Notes: a model not told the origin generated them from the letters alone. A stretch of 64,000 bases of DNA from Phylloscopus collybita (GCA_027886175.1 JAJNNQ010000137.1:36008001-36072000), one strand, 5' to 3'. Shown: positions 25,130 through 39,610, numbered from the stretch's first letter. Program-made: numbers and translations.

Positions 25130-28100
25130 AAAGTGGGACTGTGCCTTTATAATATGAAGTGATTGACTGTCATGTTTCTAGGCCAGCTGTATCAGCTCAG
25201 CAGCCTTTAGCTCAGCAGCTTTAGATAAATTATCAGCACTATCACTTGTTGGCTCCTTTATCTGGAACTTTTTCTTCCACATCCTCATCAGTGAAAGCTC
25301 CTGTCAGGATACATTGTTTTTCAAATTCTCAAAGTGTTTAACTTTGGGATTGTCATCAGTCTGGTCTCAGCATTCTTCAACAGCAAAAGCAGCATGACCT
25401 TCCTTCTATGTCCACTGATGCAAATAGGGTAAAATTTGAGCTGTTTCACCCCCACTTAGGCAGAGGAGCCTACTTTGTGTATCTTATGAAGAATCTAGAG
25501 TGGTTTACTGTGAAACCTTCTGCTTGTTCTTATCCATTGCACTCAATGCACTTTATGTCAAAATTGGAAATACACCAATGATGAATGACGTTTGCCAGTC
25601 TTCAGAAGGATTGGAGAGGAACAGGGGACTGCATGCAGCAGGCAAGCCCACTACACTTCTACCCCCACCCAGCCTGCAAACTTCAGTAATGAAAAGATCA
25701 TTTGAAGGTGTTTGACTAGGAGGAAATTTCCTTTTTTTCTTGATTTCAGGAAGAAGAGACTCCATTTCCTGCTTGGTGGGCTTGCCCCATTCCAGCAGGT
25801 GTTGGTGCTGGCTGGTGTATGTGAACACAGCTGCAGCCAGAGCACTGGTGGTTCACAGCACTGGTGATGATTTGCAAGGAGTGCTCTACTGCTGGGGGCT
25901 ATGCTGTGCTTCCACTGGAGATCAGCCTCTGGGTGCCACAGAGGTGCACAAGAAGAGGAGGGTTAAGGGTGATCTCTGATTAAAGTTCCATTTGCTGATG
26001 CTCTTCACTGATTTATATCCAAGTGCTACTTTGCTAATTAATGACTGCTCATGAAATGCCATGTGTCAGCAATGAATCACTTATTTTTGTTGCACTTCAG
26101 TAGTATATGGCTAATGAGCAAGGACAACTCATATAATTAAAGCCTAAAATAGTCCTGTCGGTAGGACACAATCAAGTGTTTATATCTTGCTGCAATGTGT
26201 GGACCACAGTATATCACTTTCCTGTCTTTGCCTTTGGTAGTTTTACAAGAAAAAAAATGGAAAGTTGAAAAAAATCTGGGATAGCAAATGTTTTTTCAAT
26301 TGTAGTAGTATGAGGAATTGAATTTCATTTTAAAAGAACTAAAATCCTGCCAGTTACCTGTAACATTAAAATAAGACTGTCTTAATTATTGCCTCTAATG
26401 GGCCTCACCAACTCAAAAACTAATTAAAAATATAAATAAAAGGGAGAAACTGCCTGGATGAAATGAGGAAGGTTAGTGCAAAGTTACCGAAAAATCTGTA
26501 GTTTGTGTCTCCACAGCTGCATGCAGGTAGGAAAAGTGAGGACAGGGACAAGCCTACTTAGAGTGTGTGTAGACAGCTGTTCATACTTTAAGCAATACCG
26601 TGAAAAATCTGCCACTGAACCAGTAAACCAGCAAATAGCATTTCTCCTGTTTTACATGGTCAGTGCTAGCACAGCTGGGAACTTGTGTTTTCATTCATGA
26701 GAGGTAAGATCAAGCCTCTGGAGAATGTTTGGTCCATCCATGCACACTGCATCCCTTTCCCCACAGTGTTATATACATCGTGGTCTGAACCACAGATGTA
26801 GTCCACTAGTTCTCCTCACAGAGAGAGAAAAAAATCATATTCCTGAGAGACCAAGTAGGATCTACTAGCCAAAGAACCCCATGTTAGTAGTGACATGCAC
26901 AAAAGACATTTGCAAATGGTTTCTTAGGTGCAGCAGTGAGAAAACTGCATCCCACCTCCTCTGTCAAGAAATAAATCAGTCTTTTGTGAATCCACTTATT
27001 CTGATGACGATATAAGGGAAGGGGAGTCTACGTGGAAAAGATAAGGCAAAAAAGGGACATTATGAAAGGCATGAGAAGAAGAACAGACCTTTTATTTTTT
27101 AGTTTTGTATACAAAATATTTCAACGTTTAGGATTTTAACTTTGTAAAAAAAACCAGTTTTATGACATGTTTCTTTCCACAAGAGCCTCCAACATTTCTC
27201 TCCCACTCCCTTTTGCACACACCTATGTGGAAACTCAAGTTTCTCTAAAGGAACAAAAGCCTCAGCTGCCAGATATGACCACTACTATGTAAAAGAGCAG
27301 TAAAAGTGAACATCTCTTTTTATCAGAATAGGTTCTGGATAGTTTCTCAGTTTCTCAGATCTAATATTGGTGCTCAGCAGTAAGAATAGCTACAGCTCTC
27401 CCATTAATGCACTGGGTAGAGTCTTTTTATTGGCCTCATACAGCAGTTCAAAAAAATCCTGTGAAATGAGGATCTTTTCTGAAATGACTTCTACAAATTC
27501 TCAGAAAGCTGAGTGCTTGAGAAAAGCTCTCACTGAGGTATAAAGTGCAGTGGGATTCTAGCTTCTTTGTTTTCACAGACTTGTTTAGGGAAAATACTCA
27601 ACTCAGGCTGAGTGGTGAAGACCTTAATCTCCTTATTTAAAACATTATAGCTCTTCCCACCTGGACTTGCTTGAGTGTTAAATTGTGAAAGCAGATGTTC
27701 TGCCTGCATCTTATTCCCTTCATGGCTCTGTTGTGATCTCCAATGATGTCCTGACACTGGAGAGTTGCTCAGTGATAAACTGGGAGACAATTCCTCCTGT
27801 TGACATCTGCTCTTCCAGGTTTGTTTAGCTCTTTGAATGCTGTTTGCTTGTACTAACAAGGCTGTGGATAATCACCCTCCACCTGAGCAGTGAGACTGTG
27901 AGAGATCTTGGATGTATTTAGGTGTTTCTGATTTTTTGACATCCCCATTGGTTAAGCCAAGGTTCTTTATAACTGCAGTGTGGAGACAGGGATAAAAGTA
28001 TGAAACTGTCAGAGCATCTGCAAAGTGGGCACTTCATGTTTTTAAAAAACATGCACTGCTGTGGAACAGAAGTGTAATATATGCCATTAATATTATTGTC

Positions 28101-31100
28101 ATTGAACACCCTCTAAATTGCGGAATGGTGACAAAAAATTGATATGAAAACAAGAGAAAATGAAAACTGTAATAAGCTCTCTGCGTGAGAAGGGTAATCT
28201 ACAGTTAAATATAAAGGCTAAACTGAAACAATGTGAAGAATAGATATATTTCCTATTTTAGAGCTAAGACTGAATCTTTGTCTCTAACCCCCAAACCTGT
28301 GACAAAAACATAATGATGTGAAGCGGAGACACCATGTCATACTTCACTCTGCATCCCTGGGTCTGGATGATTTATCACTTGCAGCCATTCTGTTTGCTAT
28401 TAATTAAGTGCAATAGTTATTTTAGTAAGTTAGCTTGACTGTGCTCTGTCTCTTGTTGAGCTTAGTTGAAAGTGAAAACAAAAAGCCGTTTTTGCAGCTG
28501 CTGTAAATTTGGGTCTCAAATGTGTTTCTTTGTATTTGCACACACATAAAATGAAAACAGGCAGCCTCAGTTCTCTGCTGTAGGTGCTCCAATGCTTGTG
28601 TATAGACCTGCTTATAAAAACTGATTACTTCTAAACAAATAAGCTGCATATATTGTAACATAGCCATGAGAATGGATGTGATCTGGGTGGTATTATGAGA
28701 GAATTCTGTAATTTTTTCCCCACTGACAGCAGACATATGGGCTTCTCTTTTTGCTTTGGAGAACAATGAACTATTGACTACCAAGTGATGGGAGAGTGAC
28801 GTTCCATGTTGTGAAGGCCCTGCTGGAAGTGCCCTCTGGGAGACTGTTCAGCACAAAGGTGCTTCTAGGAACTGGAGCTGACTGCCAGCCAGGCTGTATC
28901 TGTAGTTCTGACTGCTTTGGAAATGTCAGTAAAGTCAGGCAAAAATGGGATGTTTGTGAGAGAGGAAGGCAGAGCATCTTGCTGAGCTATGGCAATGACA
29001 AGCCATAGGCTGAATGTGAGCTATTACTACCTACATCAACAGGTTTCAGAGAATACACCCCTTGACACAACTTTCCTGGTAACACATCCCTGCTCTGCTG
29101 GGAACAGATAGTCACATACCTATAGCAAGGAGCTTTTTTTCCTTTTTGTCCCTGTTGAGCATTATTTCCTCCTGTTGTGTCAGAAGAGTCTTGGTCACCT
29201 TCCGGTTTATTCCTTTTTTCCTTCTGTGAGAATATTCTCCCATTTTCTTTTTCTTAATGGCAGGTAGAAAGAATGAAAGATAAACCCCATCAAAGAGTCT
29301 CTGGGCAACTGGCTGTCTTACAATTTGAAATATGCTGAAATACAAGATACAAAACTGATGACTGATGTGTTTTTACTCTCCAGTCAGCTGATTATGAGGT
29401 AAATGCTTCCTTTTTTCTTGTGCAGTGATGATAAATTGAAGACAAGTTGTGTTTGGGTGATGCAGGGGACCAGACACTATTCAAACACAGGGTGCAAAGG
29501 ATTTTGTCTGTTCAGATGTCTGAAAGTCCCACCAAACCCTTCTTTTTAGAGAGCCCCTCTATGAATAGAGATGTGCAGTGTGGGTGAGCTGAGAATGGAT
29601 GCCAGGGGCCTAAGAGATGGTGGGAGTTAGAAACCACAAGTGGTTTCCAGTCCTTTTATCTGGGCTACAAATATACATATTGTATCTGCTCCTTTTTTAC
29701 AGGTTCTCAAGAGTTCTGCTGCAATCCTGTTCCAGCATAGTGATGCTACATGAAGGAGATATCCGGTTTGTATTCAGGATAGATATTTAAACATTCCTAT
29801 ATAATTCTATGCTGAATGGCTGGCTGGCAGATTCTTGCACTGAAGTTCTGAGGAGCCAGTCCATACAAGGTTCTTTGACTAACTACTTTGCTCCTCAAGT
29901 CATCCCTAAAATTTAAATTACCCAGGCAGTCCTTCAACTCCCAATTCAGCTTATTAGGAAATGTGAGCCCCCGGGAGCAGCAAACACAGCACAGGATACC
30001 TTGCATGCAGTGCTATCTTTTGTATGCTGATTTTAACAGTCTGAAAAAGAGATTCAATTACAGTTTGCCTTGGAAGAGGCTTTTTTCTGCTGAACCCTCT
30101 CAAGCACTGTTTACAGGCCAGTGCCTGCCAGGTTTTGATATTTGCTGGAGGAGGTCCAGCCCATGGGCAAGGCACCAGCTCTGGCTCCTACTGGAGAGCC
30201 AAGCAGCAGAAGTGCCATGAATGTGAAGAAGCACCTCGGGGCTTCAGAAAGACTTCACTCCACCCAGAGAGATAATTTTAATGTCTAAGAGTGTTTCCCA
30301 GGGCCAGAATTTCTTGCTTTAATGAAAGTAAGAATTTTAGCTGGTTGAAATGAGGATACATGATGGGAAAAATTTAGTCTTGATGGAATATTGTCATAAA
30401 CATTTTATTATCACTTTTTGCACTGAAGTGGCTCATTGTGTCTCAAGAGAATCATCATTAGACATTTTACATTACTTTTTATTCAATTCAGAAATTAACA
30501 GTGTGGTTTTAATGGAGTTCAAATAAACCCACTACAAATACTGGGATACCAAACAATTATTTTGTTCGAAAATCAGGAAGAAAATCAAGCAAAAGTACAT
30601 CTGAAGATTAAAAAAAATAATTTCAAAGATAATAGAGAGATAAATGAATGAGCACAGCTATCATTCCTCTGAATATAATGAAATGTGTTTTATGACTTTT
30701 GGTTGTAATCACAATTAGCAATACTCAGGGCTATTTGCTTGGCTATGTGTGCAAATCAGAATTTGTGTGTTTGAGAGGGTAATAGCAGCTGTACAAATTA
30801 ATTTCTTGTGAAGAGCTGATTGCTCCACCTGTTATAGCCTGTCTACATCCTATATTCCCATCAACTGTTGCCTATTAGTTCACAGAATGTAATTGAAGAA
30901 TGAAAATAGAGAGCGAAATGTCTGATTTATAGTCTGAATTGGTTATGCCCAGTGATTTTTTTTTTAATGGTGGTTCAAATATTCTGTTATTAAATTGATT
31001 AAATAATTAAATGCTGCTATAAACATGTCAGATGGTATCACACATCAATTTTCTACTGCTGAGTGGGGCTCTCATTTACTTCTCAGTATAGTGAGTATTA

Positions 31101-31985
31101 CTGAAGTTGCTGCTAGTCTTGGACAAGACTGCTAAAGAACACTAAGGAAAGGAGGGAGGGATGAAAATACCCTCTGTAAACACTTGTCAGTGAAAAACAT
31201 AGCATGGGCAGATCATGCTGTTTGCATGTGATTTATTTTTCTTAAATAAAAGGGCTTTCTTTGCTAGGATGAGCAGGGCCAGAAGAATAACCAGTTCTAA
31301 AGGGAAAAGATGATTTTCAATGATTCCTTGTTTCTTTAAAAATAGTTTTGTGACAACACAATCACCAGACCATAAGCTGCACTGTTTATATATTTATTCA
31401 GTTGGAGAACTGAATCTTTATTTGAGGAAGCATGACAAGTTAAAACTTAAGAAATCCCTAGACTGAAACAAAGCCACTTGCTGTAAATCACATTGTTAGT
31501 AAAGCAGATAAAGTAAAAAATGTTTTTCAGCAAAATATATAAGCTGATAAAATCCAGGTGGACCTGCGGGAAATTTACATAGCAAACTGTCATACATATT
31601 GTCAGAGGAAAGGAGATCCAGCTGGTGTGTCTCACTCCCCACTCAGAGCTGAGTCACTGCAGGAGCTGTGCTCCCTTTGGAGCATTGTAGCTCATCTCCC
31701 TTTCTTCATATCTGATAGCAGCTGAATTCCTGTGTTTGTATTCAACTCTTTAATCTTTGTTTACACTGAACTTGCTTGGAGTCTATTTAAGCTGTGCTAA
31801 TGGCTGTAGTCTGATTTAATGAATAATCTCCTGGAGATTCACAGTCACTGTCTGGGTTTACAAATTTCTGAAGGAAGAGAAAAACCTGTACCTGCCTTTT
31901 TGTTGGTTTTCTGACATGTTATTTGGAGAACTTGCTATTCTCCACCCATGTGCAGAGAAGAGGGGGTAGTGGTTTGTATATCATG
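25130..31985. other. Long non-coding stretch, nothing recognised
   Basis: About 7 kb of AT-rich sequence. Open frames reach 120 codons (minus 28422-28784) but show no domains or reliable splice context. An exact 19-bp palindrome centred on CATGTTTTTAAAAAACATG occurs near 28036. The stretches 26020-26150 and 30660-30960 contain clustered homeobox-like (ATTA/TAAT) and E-box motifs that would suit conserved enhancers; that is conjecture without an alignment. Confidence 0.45.
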
Positions 31986-31988
31986 CTG

Positions 31989-32425
31989 TGTTGTTTTGGC
32001 TGGGGTAAATTTTCTTCACAGTGAATATTATGGGGGTGTGGTTTGGATTTATGCTGAACACAGTGACCATAATACAGAAAAGCTTTTACAGAGCCAAGGC
32101 CTTTCCAGCTTCTCATACTGCCATGCTGGTGAGGAGACTGAGGGTGTGTGGGAGGTTGGGAGGAGACACAGCCTGGGCAGGTGACCCCAAGCTAACCAAA
32201 GGGGTACTCCAGACCACCTGACTTGATGCTCAGTGTATAAAGTGGGGGGAGAAGGAGAAAGGGGGTGACATTTGGAGAGGTGGCTTGTTTTCCAAAGTCA
32301 CTGTCACAGGTGATGGGGCCCTGCTCTCCTGGAGATGTCCAAACACCTGCCTGCCTATGGGATTAACTCATCCATTGTGCTTTGCTTGCATGTGTGGCTT
32401 TTGCTTTCCCAGAGACTAAATATTA
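31989..32425 (+). mobile_element. ERVL-type LTR fragment, plus orientation
   Basis: The segment follows, in order, a bird ERVL-type LTR that I recognise. It has a TGTTGTTTTGGCTGGGG start (31989), a CAGCTTCTCATACTGCC-like block (about 32107), GAGGTTGGGAGGAGACACAGCC (about 32150), GGGGTACTCCAGACCACCTGA (about 32201), then a conserved GTGATGGGGCCCTGCTCTCCTGGAGATG part (about 32311) and TTTGCTTGCATGTGTGGCTTTTGC (about 32381). The 3' end of the usual LTR is missing after about 32425, and many differences show age. No internal ERV genes adjoin it. Confidence 0.75.
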
Positions 32426-32429
32426 ATCT

Positions 32430-33589
32430 GTGTATAAAAAATGCTTAAAGGAAGTTGAGAAAGTTCAATTCTTGGATATACTGTTATCAAGAATATAGCT
32501 GCATGGTCAAAAGAAAGATGGTTCCTTCACTGACAGATCCCCTCTTAAGAGGGTGTATTTCTTGGAAAGATATGTGGCCAATAAAGTTTTCAAAATGAGT
32601 TGAGAGTTTGTTTTTGTTGCTGTCCTTTGCTATGATTTTGGATTTTGTATATCTCAGTTTTTAAGGGCATTCTGAATGCAGTGGATATATTCTGCCCCTA
32701 AGACTTTACTTCTTTTTCTCTTAATACATTCCATTAATTTAAAAGAAAACCAAGATCTATTTTTTTGTATTTAGCAGATAGCAATTTTCATGGACAGGTT
32801 TGCCTTACAGCAAATGTAAGCCTCTCATTTTTAACATTCACATGGACCCCAAGTATCAGGGCCATAGTGACTGCTTCCATTTTCTCATCCTTTTTCTTGT
32901 TCACTGAGTATTTTGAGGATTTCAGTGCTGAGTGATAAATAACTTGCTTGTAAGGGCAGGTACTCCTGATGCTGCAGTGATGGCCAGATGCCTGGACATC
33001 TCCCTACTTGCTGTCATTTTGCAGATGCAAAGCAGAGGCCTTTTAGCAACTTATCATTAATCAAGAACTGTCAGACTCGGGTATAAAGATTGGAAACTGC
33101 TTTACGTGCTTCAGGTTCCCTTTTCAGACCAGTTCTGAGCTGAGTGAGTGCACACTATTCTCTGAATATGTGTCAGAGTGGATTGCATTAAAGCTCTTTT
33201 TTCACTTGCTGTTGAAGAGATTAATTAAGAACTTACAGTTCAATGTGCCATGAAAACTTGGGAATTTGACTCAGTCTGAAAACATGTACTCCAGCTGAAA
33301 GAATGCTAAAGGAGATAAAATTGGCATTGTGATTTTGAGGCAAATGTTCCTCCAGATTTATTTAGGAGAACAAGTTAAATAATATTGTGAACAAAAGCAG
33401 AAAGCTTATAAAAGGAAGAGCTTAAATACAGTAAAGAAACTGGAGAAGGCCATTAGATTTTAATGAAAAATCAGCAATGATCACTACAGAAAATATACCT
33501 GGAATGGGCACCTTCACAATTCAAGTGACTGGCTTTACTCCAAGTCTTAAAAATTATAAGAGTCTATGTAGCTGCAGTGGTTTGTGGGC
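32430..33589. other. Non-coding stretch, nothing recognised
   Basis: AT-rich with no open frame of listed size and no further repeat identified. Confidence 0.5.
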
Positions 33590-33615
33590 TTTTTTTTTTT
33601 TTTTTTTTTTTTTTT
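33590..33615 (-). repeat. Poly(T) tract, 26 T
   Basis: Uninterrupted T run. Read on the minus strand it would be a poly(A) tail, but the sequence that would be its body (33616 onwards) matches no gene or repeat I recognise. Confidence 0.85.
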
Positions 33616-36600
33616 GGTAGAAATTGCTGTAACCAACAACAGATATGATTGGTATGTGGAAGGCAACATTTGTCATTACTAAACATGTTCGTTTATATTT
33701 ACAGCTTTAGAAGAGGTAGCCAGCAAGGAAGGTTTCAGCTTGAAACAAATCTGCAGTGTTGTTAGAAGGCGTGAGAGTAGCTCCTCTGAGATGCTCTCTT
33801 TCTGTCTTGTAAATACACTTTGGCAATTTTATGTAGTGCACGGAGAGCCAGACATAAGTGTCTGTACATCTCAGTTCACTCAGCACTATTCAATCTGAGA
33901 ATTCGACTTTGGTGTACATTTATTAAATGCAAAACTGGGAAACAGAGGAAGTTTCTAAGCCCTGTGTCAGTGAACCACGCAGTAAAAGCGCAATTACAAA
34001 ACTATAATAAATATTTATGTGCTTAGTACATATGAGATATTCTATGATTCTATATTGCAAAATGCACATGCATTGACTTACAAAAGACTTAATACCGAGG
34101 CATCTTCTGCTTTGTAGATTACTTTAGGCTACCACAGCCTACCTGCTTTGGAAGCAAGATTATTTACTTTCACTAAAAGTGAATGTTTGAAGATTTTCAT
34201 GTGCATGAAGAACTAAGCACTTACTTGTATCTGACAAGGAGATGTATATGACATGGTGTATCCAGAGTCAATTTATTCATGTGGCGTATAATTATCACTT
34301 TTTAACAAGTGGAACCTCCTCTCCTTCTATGAACAAAAACCAAGGTTCTTTTGTACTGTTTACTAGGCTCACCCTGATTCTTATTCTGTCAAAACAAACT
34401 CTGAGATATAAACTCTACTCCTCTGCAGAAAATAAAACCCCTAGAACTTTTAAAAATTAGTTTTGTTGTGAATGGAAATAAAGAGGGTTCAGAGATAAGT
34501 CTGGGAGCTATAATCATAGAAATGTATTGATGAAACTGTCAAATAATTCCTTTGAAGACACTTTTTAGTCATACAAGGATGATGCCAACCATCATTAATT
34601 GAAATTTCTGTGCCTCTGCTTTAATAAATTTGCTTCAGTTACTTGATCCTTTAAACAGCTTCGATGTCTAAAAGCTTGGTCCATTGATGAGAAGAGGTGT
34701 CCATTGACTTAGAGTGCAAATATGCATCCTCCTTTCTGTGGAGAAGGAGGTGGGGAAAGAAGGCTGGAAATGGTGGCTTGGGCATATATTTCTATAGGAT
34801 TTGGCCATGCTGCTCTCTTATCAACCTGATCCCATTCAAATAATGACCTGAGCATGTGCTTGATTCTCATGTGACTAAACAAGGATTTTAGCATAAAAAT
34901 GGGCTTTTGAGCACAGGATCATGCCCCCACTGAGCATGTGATAAGCAGTGGCTTGCAAGGACCTGACAAAAGAATAAAAAATGCATCAGGATGTGCATCA
35001 TTGGCAGGAATCTTTCAACTGAAGCAGGTTGGATAAGTGAGTAGTCCCACCCCCTTGTCATCACACGCCAGGATATGTTTCCATCATGTGGGCAGATTGG
35101 TCATCATTGTCCATGTGACAGGGAGGTCCCCAAACCTCAGCCATGTACTCTCATTACATAAGAGTTGTGTTTCCAGCCAGAGCAGACACCACCCCCACCA
35201 CATAGTGCTGGCCACCGAGAGCAGCACAGAGCTGGCACCTGCCAGCCAGCCTTGGTGTTTTGCTTATGTGGTGAAGGTGCTTCCTTTTGGCCTTGTGAAG
35301 ACATTGCAGGGGGCCATGGGGAAAGAGGGCAGCAGGGCTGGCAAAGCCATTCAATATCCCAAGAGAAGGGATGGGACCAGATTCAGTTTTTGTGGTAAAA
35401 CAGATCATTCATAGGGGCTGGAATTTGCTATCTCCAACGGACAGTGAGACATACCTCTGAGTGGCAATTTGCCTTTTCCTGTGATAAACATAATAGAAAA
35501 ACTTTACACATAGAGAATCTTAGTTGGCACGTGTTCCAGATTTCTAACAACATGGTAGTACACGGGGTGAGTAAATTGGTGTAAGTGGACACAAGCAAAT
35601 CCAATCATTAATGACATCAAAAATGTCCTGCAGATCACACCTTCAGGTAGGCACAGGCTACAGCCAAAACCCATTTTGTGTAGAAATGGTGTCTAAATAT
35701 GGGGATAAGTGAGGGCCACCCACCCCCTGCATAAAACTTCTCCCTGCTTAACTGCACCTTTGCTTACCTGGCTTGTCCCAGCCTGAGCACCCAGGATTTT
35801 TGATGTGAGTCATTGTTGAATACCTAGAAAGTATGATCTCTTCTACAAACATATAATGCATGTAAAATTTTACAGTAGGTATAAATCCTATCATTGTATG
35901 TCACCTTTTAAAATGCAATAACAGGTAAAACTGTTCCTGGGCATAATTTTTAAATGCTTTTTCTCTGAAAACCACAACTACTGTTGAAATTCTGTGCCCA
36001 GTTATGAAACTGGAGTACCTACAATCCACAGTAATACATGTCAGAGGAAGGCAAGAGAAGAATTAGTGCTTCATGCCAACCCGATTCAGTAAATGAGCTC
36101 GAGTTATCTAAATCACATGAAATCCGAGGGTAGCTCATATGCTTTAAGCCAAGATGTCCAAATACCTTGCTGGGCTGTTAGGCTTAGGCTTAGAGAATTC
36201 CTAAAAGAGTCTGAAATAATTTCTGTTTCATATAGTGACTGCTGACATGAATTAGTTATATCCTTACCTTACATTGAGAAATAGAAGAGTCTGACCTTAA
36301 GATTTGTCATCTGTGTGTTAGACAAGAAGATGACTTAAACTGCAACGGGGGTTCTCCCTGAGATAATGAAATAGCTCAAGAACAACCACCAGTTGATGGA
36401 CGCTTCTGATGTGCAGGAGAAATGGCAAATGGGCTCCCTGGAGACAAAAAAAAAGCCCTATAAAACCTACTATTGTCTTGTCAAAATTAGGTAGATTAAG
36501 AATTTATTTATTTCAGCTGGATTTTTCACACTCAAACCCATTCTGTTTGATTATCTATTAATTTACAAGCAAATCGTTTTCCCCCATATTTTTCCTTTCC

Positions 36601-38960
36601 ACAATCATTTTTTTGTCTTCTCAGAAAAAAAAATCACAGCATTTGAACTCCCCAGTGCCAAATTCGGATCCTTATGTTTTAGGGACAGAATTGACTGGGA
36701 GGATACAAATTTCTTGCCAGCGGTGGACATGACCGGTGAGGAGTCACTTGCTGAGATGCAGCTTTTTGGGTATCTGATTACCAGCTCCTGAAGTAAAGTC
36801 CTTAACTCTCCTGTGTGCTGTGCTGCGTAGTGGTAAATGAAGATCCTTCCACTGAAGTGGAAAACCAAGCAGAGTTACTCACAGGAACCAGTTCAGAATT
36901 ACTCAAGAGGAACCCATCCAAAATTGCTTTTTCAACATCAGTCTGGAGCTCCAGTGCTGAACTCAAGGTGATAGAAAGACACCACCATTCTCATTCTAAA
37001 TTTGTCTCTCTGACACCCATTTGATTAAAGAATGGGACTAACAACTCTCTCTTTCCTTGAAATTTGGAATTAACAAGGGATGTTTGTGTAAAAAAGAAAG
37101 TCCCAGGATCAGGAGTCCAACTAGTGGCATCTCCGTACTGAAGGTCCGAAGCACAGAGCTACAGGCTGGACAGAGCTGCACCACCATAAAGATCCCAGTG
37201 ACTGCCATGCCCTGCTGTTCTTCCTATTGGCTCTGTGACACACCTGCATGAGAAGGGCAGCAGAATATCCCCTGATAGCGACACTTATTTTCCTCCTTTT
37301 TAAGTGAGAATGTCCTGGTTTCACTACATTTTGTCAATCTCCTTGAAAAACTGTTGGTTTGGACACTTGCAGGAGATGTGGACACAAGTCACTACTGGGT
37401 GAGGAGGCCTTAAGTTGATGAGAATTTTGAAGAAGAGGATAACAAGTCTCTATCTTTTTGTTAGAAGTGAACAGAAGGAAGAGCCCCATTTGACATTTTA
37501 TTAAGCAGGCACTGGAGGGTGCCCTCTGAATTTGCTTCCTTTTCTGTGCAGAATTAACTTCACCGGGAATTTTGCAGTCAGTTTTCAGAGGCAGAGTCTT
37601 ATTTGCTTTTGAACACCTCTATACTTCAACACTTCCTCTTTTCTTCTTCTAGACAAATAGAGAACAGCATTTCAGAGGCTTATTTCTGTCTGTATTTATC
37701 TACTGTACCTTTTGCATCATTTGCATCCTTTGAGGCTGTTCATAGAAAATGTACTTGCATTACTTTTGGGAACTGAAGCATGGAAGGAAAGAAAATTACA
37801 TGTTTATCTTTATTTGATTTCTTAATTTGAGATGCGGGGATAAGTTAATTAATTGACAAAGGTTTTAGATTTATCCCATTAGAAGTTAGGGCTGGGACTG
37901 CTGAGTAGTTAACTATTTTTGACACGTCAAGAACCTGAGAAAATTGCTTTTTGTTACGTATTGGTTTTTTTCTCACTTCAGGCCAACTACTTTTATATTT
38001 GTTTTAATATTTTTGCTAATAGTAGGAATGCTAATGGTATGAACAGGAAAGGATCTCTGCTTCCAATAGCTTACACTGAATGATCTATTTTCTAAGGAAG
38101 TACAGAGATGATTTTATAGTACAATTACATAGCTCTGTTTCCATGCCTTCTCAATGATGTGGAGATTCAGAACTCTTGCTAGATTCTGGTAAAAGACAGC
38201 TAAAGTTCAAAAGATATGAATTAATAGTAGCATTGTAGGATGCTAATAATGCTAAACAATTAATAATATTTAATAGCTAATAAAAAAACTAATAATTAAC
38301 CTTTTGTCTGGTCTGAAATTTTCGGTCTAAAAATCCAAGTCAGCCAGATAGTATTTATAACAATTTATATTTAATTCAGTGTCCTCTCTTCTCTTTATGT
38401 TTGGGGGAGACAATTAGTCATAGGCAGATCACTAAGTGAAAGCATCTATGGGATGCTCTGAGGTTTCCCTACAGCCAAACTCTTGCTCTGACACAATTCT
38501 CCTTTTGTCTTTGAATTTCTAATCCCTTTTCCAGGCCATCAGGGCATTAGCTACATGAGAAGCTCAAAAGTATTTTCACATTCCATTCAGGTATCAAGTT
38601 ATTTTATCAAAACCCTAAAGAGTTACATCCAGACTTAGTTTGGCTCTTTATATTTAGCATAACCTAATACCAGGGCTTTATTTCCTCTAAACTATCTGAT
38701 TGAATGCTGCTGCAAATTATTCTGGTTTTAGCAATGCATTAGTTCATCTTGTTCTCATGTTTCACAACTTTCAGAATCAAAAAAAAAGGGAAGAATTTTT
38801 TCAGCTTATTTCCAAGACTTGCTTAGGTAAGCTTTATGGCATGCCTGAACAATTTGAAACAATACATGTCTTGAGGCAGAGGAGAACATCAGTGACATTT
38901 CATATTACCCTAATCACAAAGGGAATACATTGCATAGCTTAATCCCTCTCTGGCCCATGT
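33616..38960. other. Long non-coding stretch, nothing recognised
   Basis: No convincing gene. Frames reach 125 codons (35037-35414) with no domain. ATTCTATGATTCTAT-like sequence near 34036-34056 resembles the short 3'-terminal repeat of CR1, but no CR1 body precedes it. The 38220-38300 part is an AT-rich tract of TAATA motifs. Confidence 0.45.
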
Positions 38961-38964
38961 TGGA

Positions 38965-39610
38965 TTACAGGGTAATTTGGACTGGAAGAGGCCTCAGGAG
39001 CCTCTTGTCCAACCCCATGCTCAAAAGTTCAGTACAGATTGCTCTGGACTGTACCCATAGTGTCCACTTCAAAACCAGCAGGGAAAGAGACTGTGGATCT
39101 CCTTTGGGCAACCTGGCTCCTCTGCCTGGTTGTCCTCATAGGAAATATTTCTTCTGCCTGGTCTGAACTTATGTGGTTTCACTTAATGACCTCTGCTTCT
39201 CATCCTCCAGACACATGCCACTGGGAGAAGCCTGGATCCATGTCCTTGACAAGCTCCTCACTGGTGCTGGGAGCTTTTCTGTGGTGCCCTCAGAGACATT
39301 TCCTCTCTGGGTGAGCAAGCCCCAGTCCCTCAGAACCTGTCCTCACAGGGCACGTGCTCCATCCCTGCCCACCACGGTGTCCCTGCCCTGGGCTTGCTCC
39401 TGGCAACGGAGCCCAGGGCACTGCTGGCCTCCGCTGCTGCCAAGGCTCACTGCTGGCCTGGGCTGACCCACTGGTGTGCCCAGGAGCTCCTGTGCAGAGC
39501 CGCTCCCCAGAATACCTTGTTGCAACGATTTCTTCCTCTCAGGAGAACCACATTGCATTTGTCCTTGTTGAATTTCATAAGGCTTTTGTTGGCCCATCAT
39601 TTGAACTTGA
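38965..39610 (-). mobile_element. CR1 LINE, 5'-truncated, minus orientation
   Basis: Reading the plus strand gives the reverse complement of the CR1 3' part in order: GGACTGGAAGAGGCCTCAGG (38979), CTTGTCCAACCCCATGCTCA, GGGCAACCTGGCTCC (39107), GAAGCCTGGATCCATG (39228), GCAAGCCCCAGTCCCTCAG (39315), CTCACAGGGCACGTGCTCC (39343), CACTGGTGTGCCCAGGAGCTCC near 39470, and a CATTTGTCCTTGTTGAATTTCATAAGG block (about 39553). It covers the end of the reverse-transcriptase frame and the 3' UTR, with frame-breaking changes. Older, diverged copy; several overlapping frames here (39039-39662) are shadows of it. Confidence 0.85.

Noticed and set aside
28422..28784. 120-codon minus-strand frame with protein-like composition
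   Set aside because: Length is within chance expectation for 64 kb of six-frame sequence; no domain or splice sites I trust.
34030..34060. CR1 3' end suggested by ATTCTATGATTCTAT
   Set aside because: No CR1 body on either side; the motif alone is too simple.
36605..36868. 87-codon minus-strand frame considered as a partner exon of the 42 kb candidate
   Set aside because: No signal linking phase or composition; chance is sufficient.
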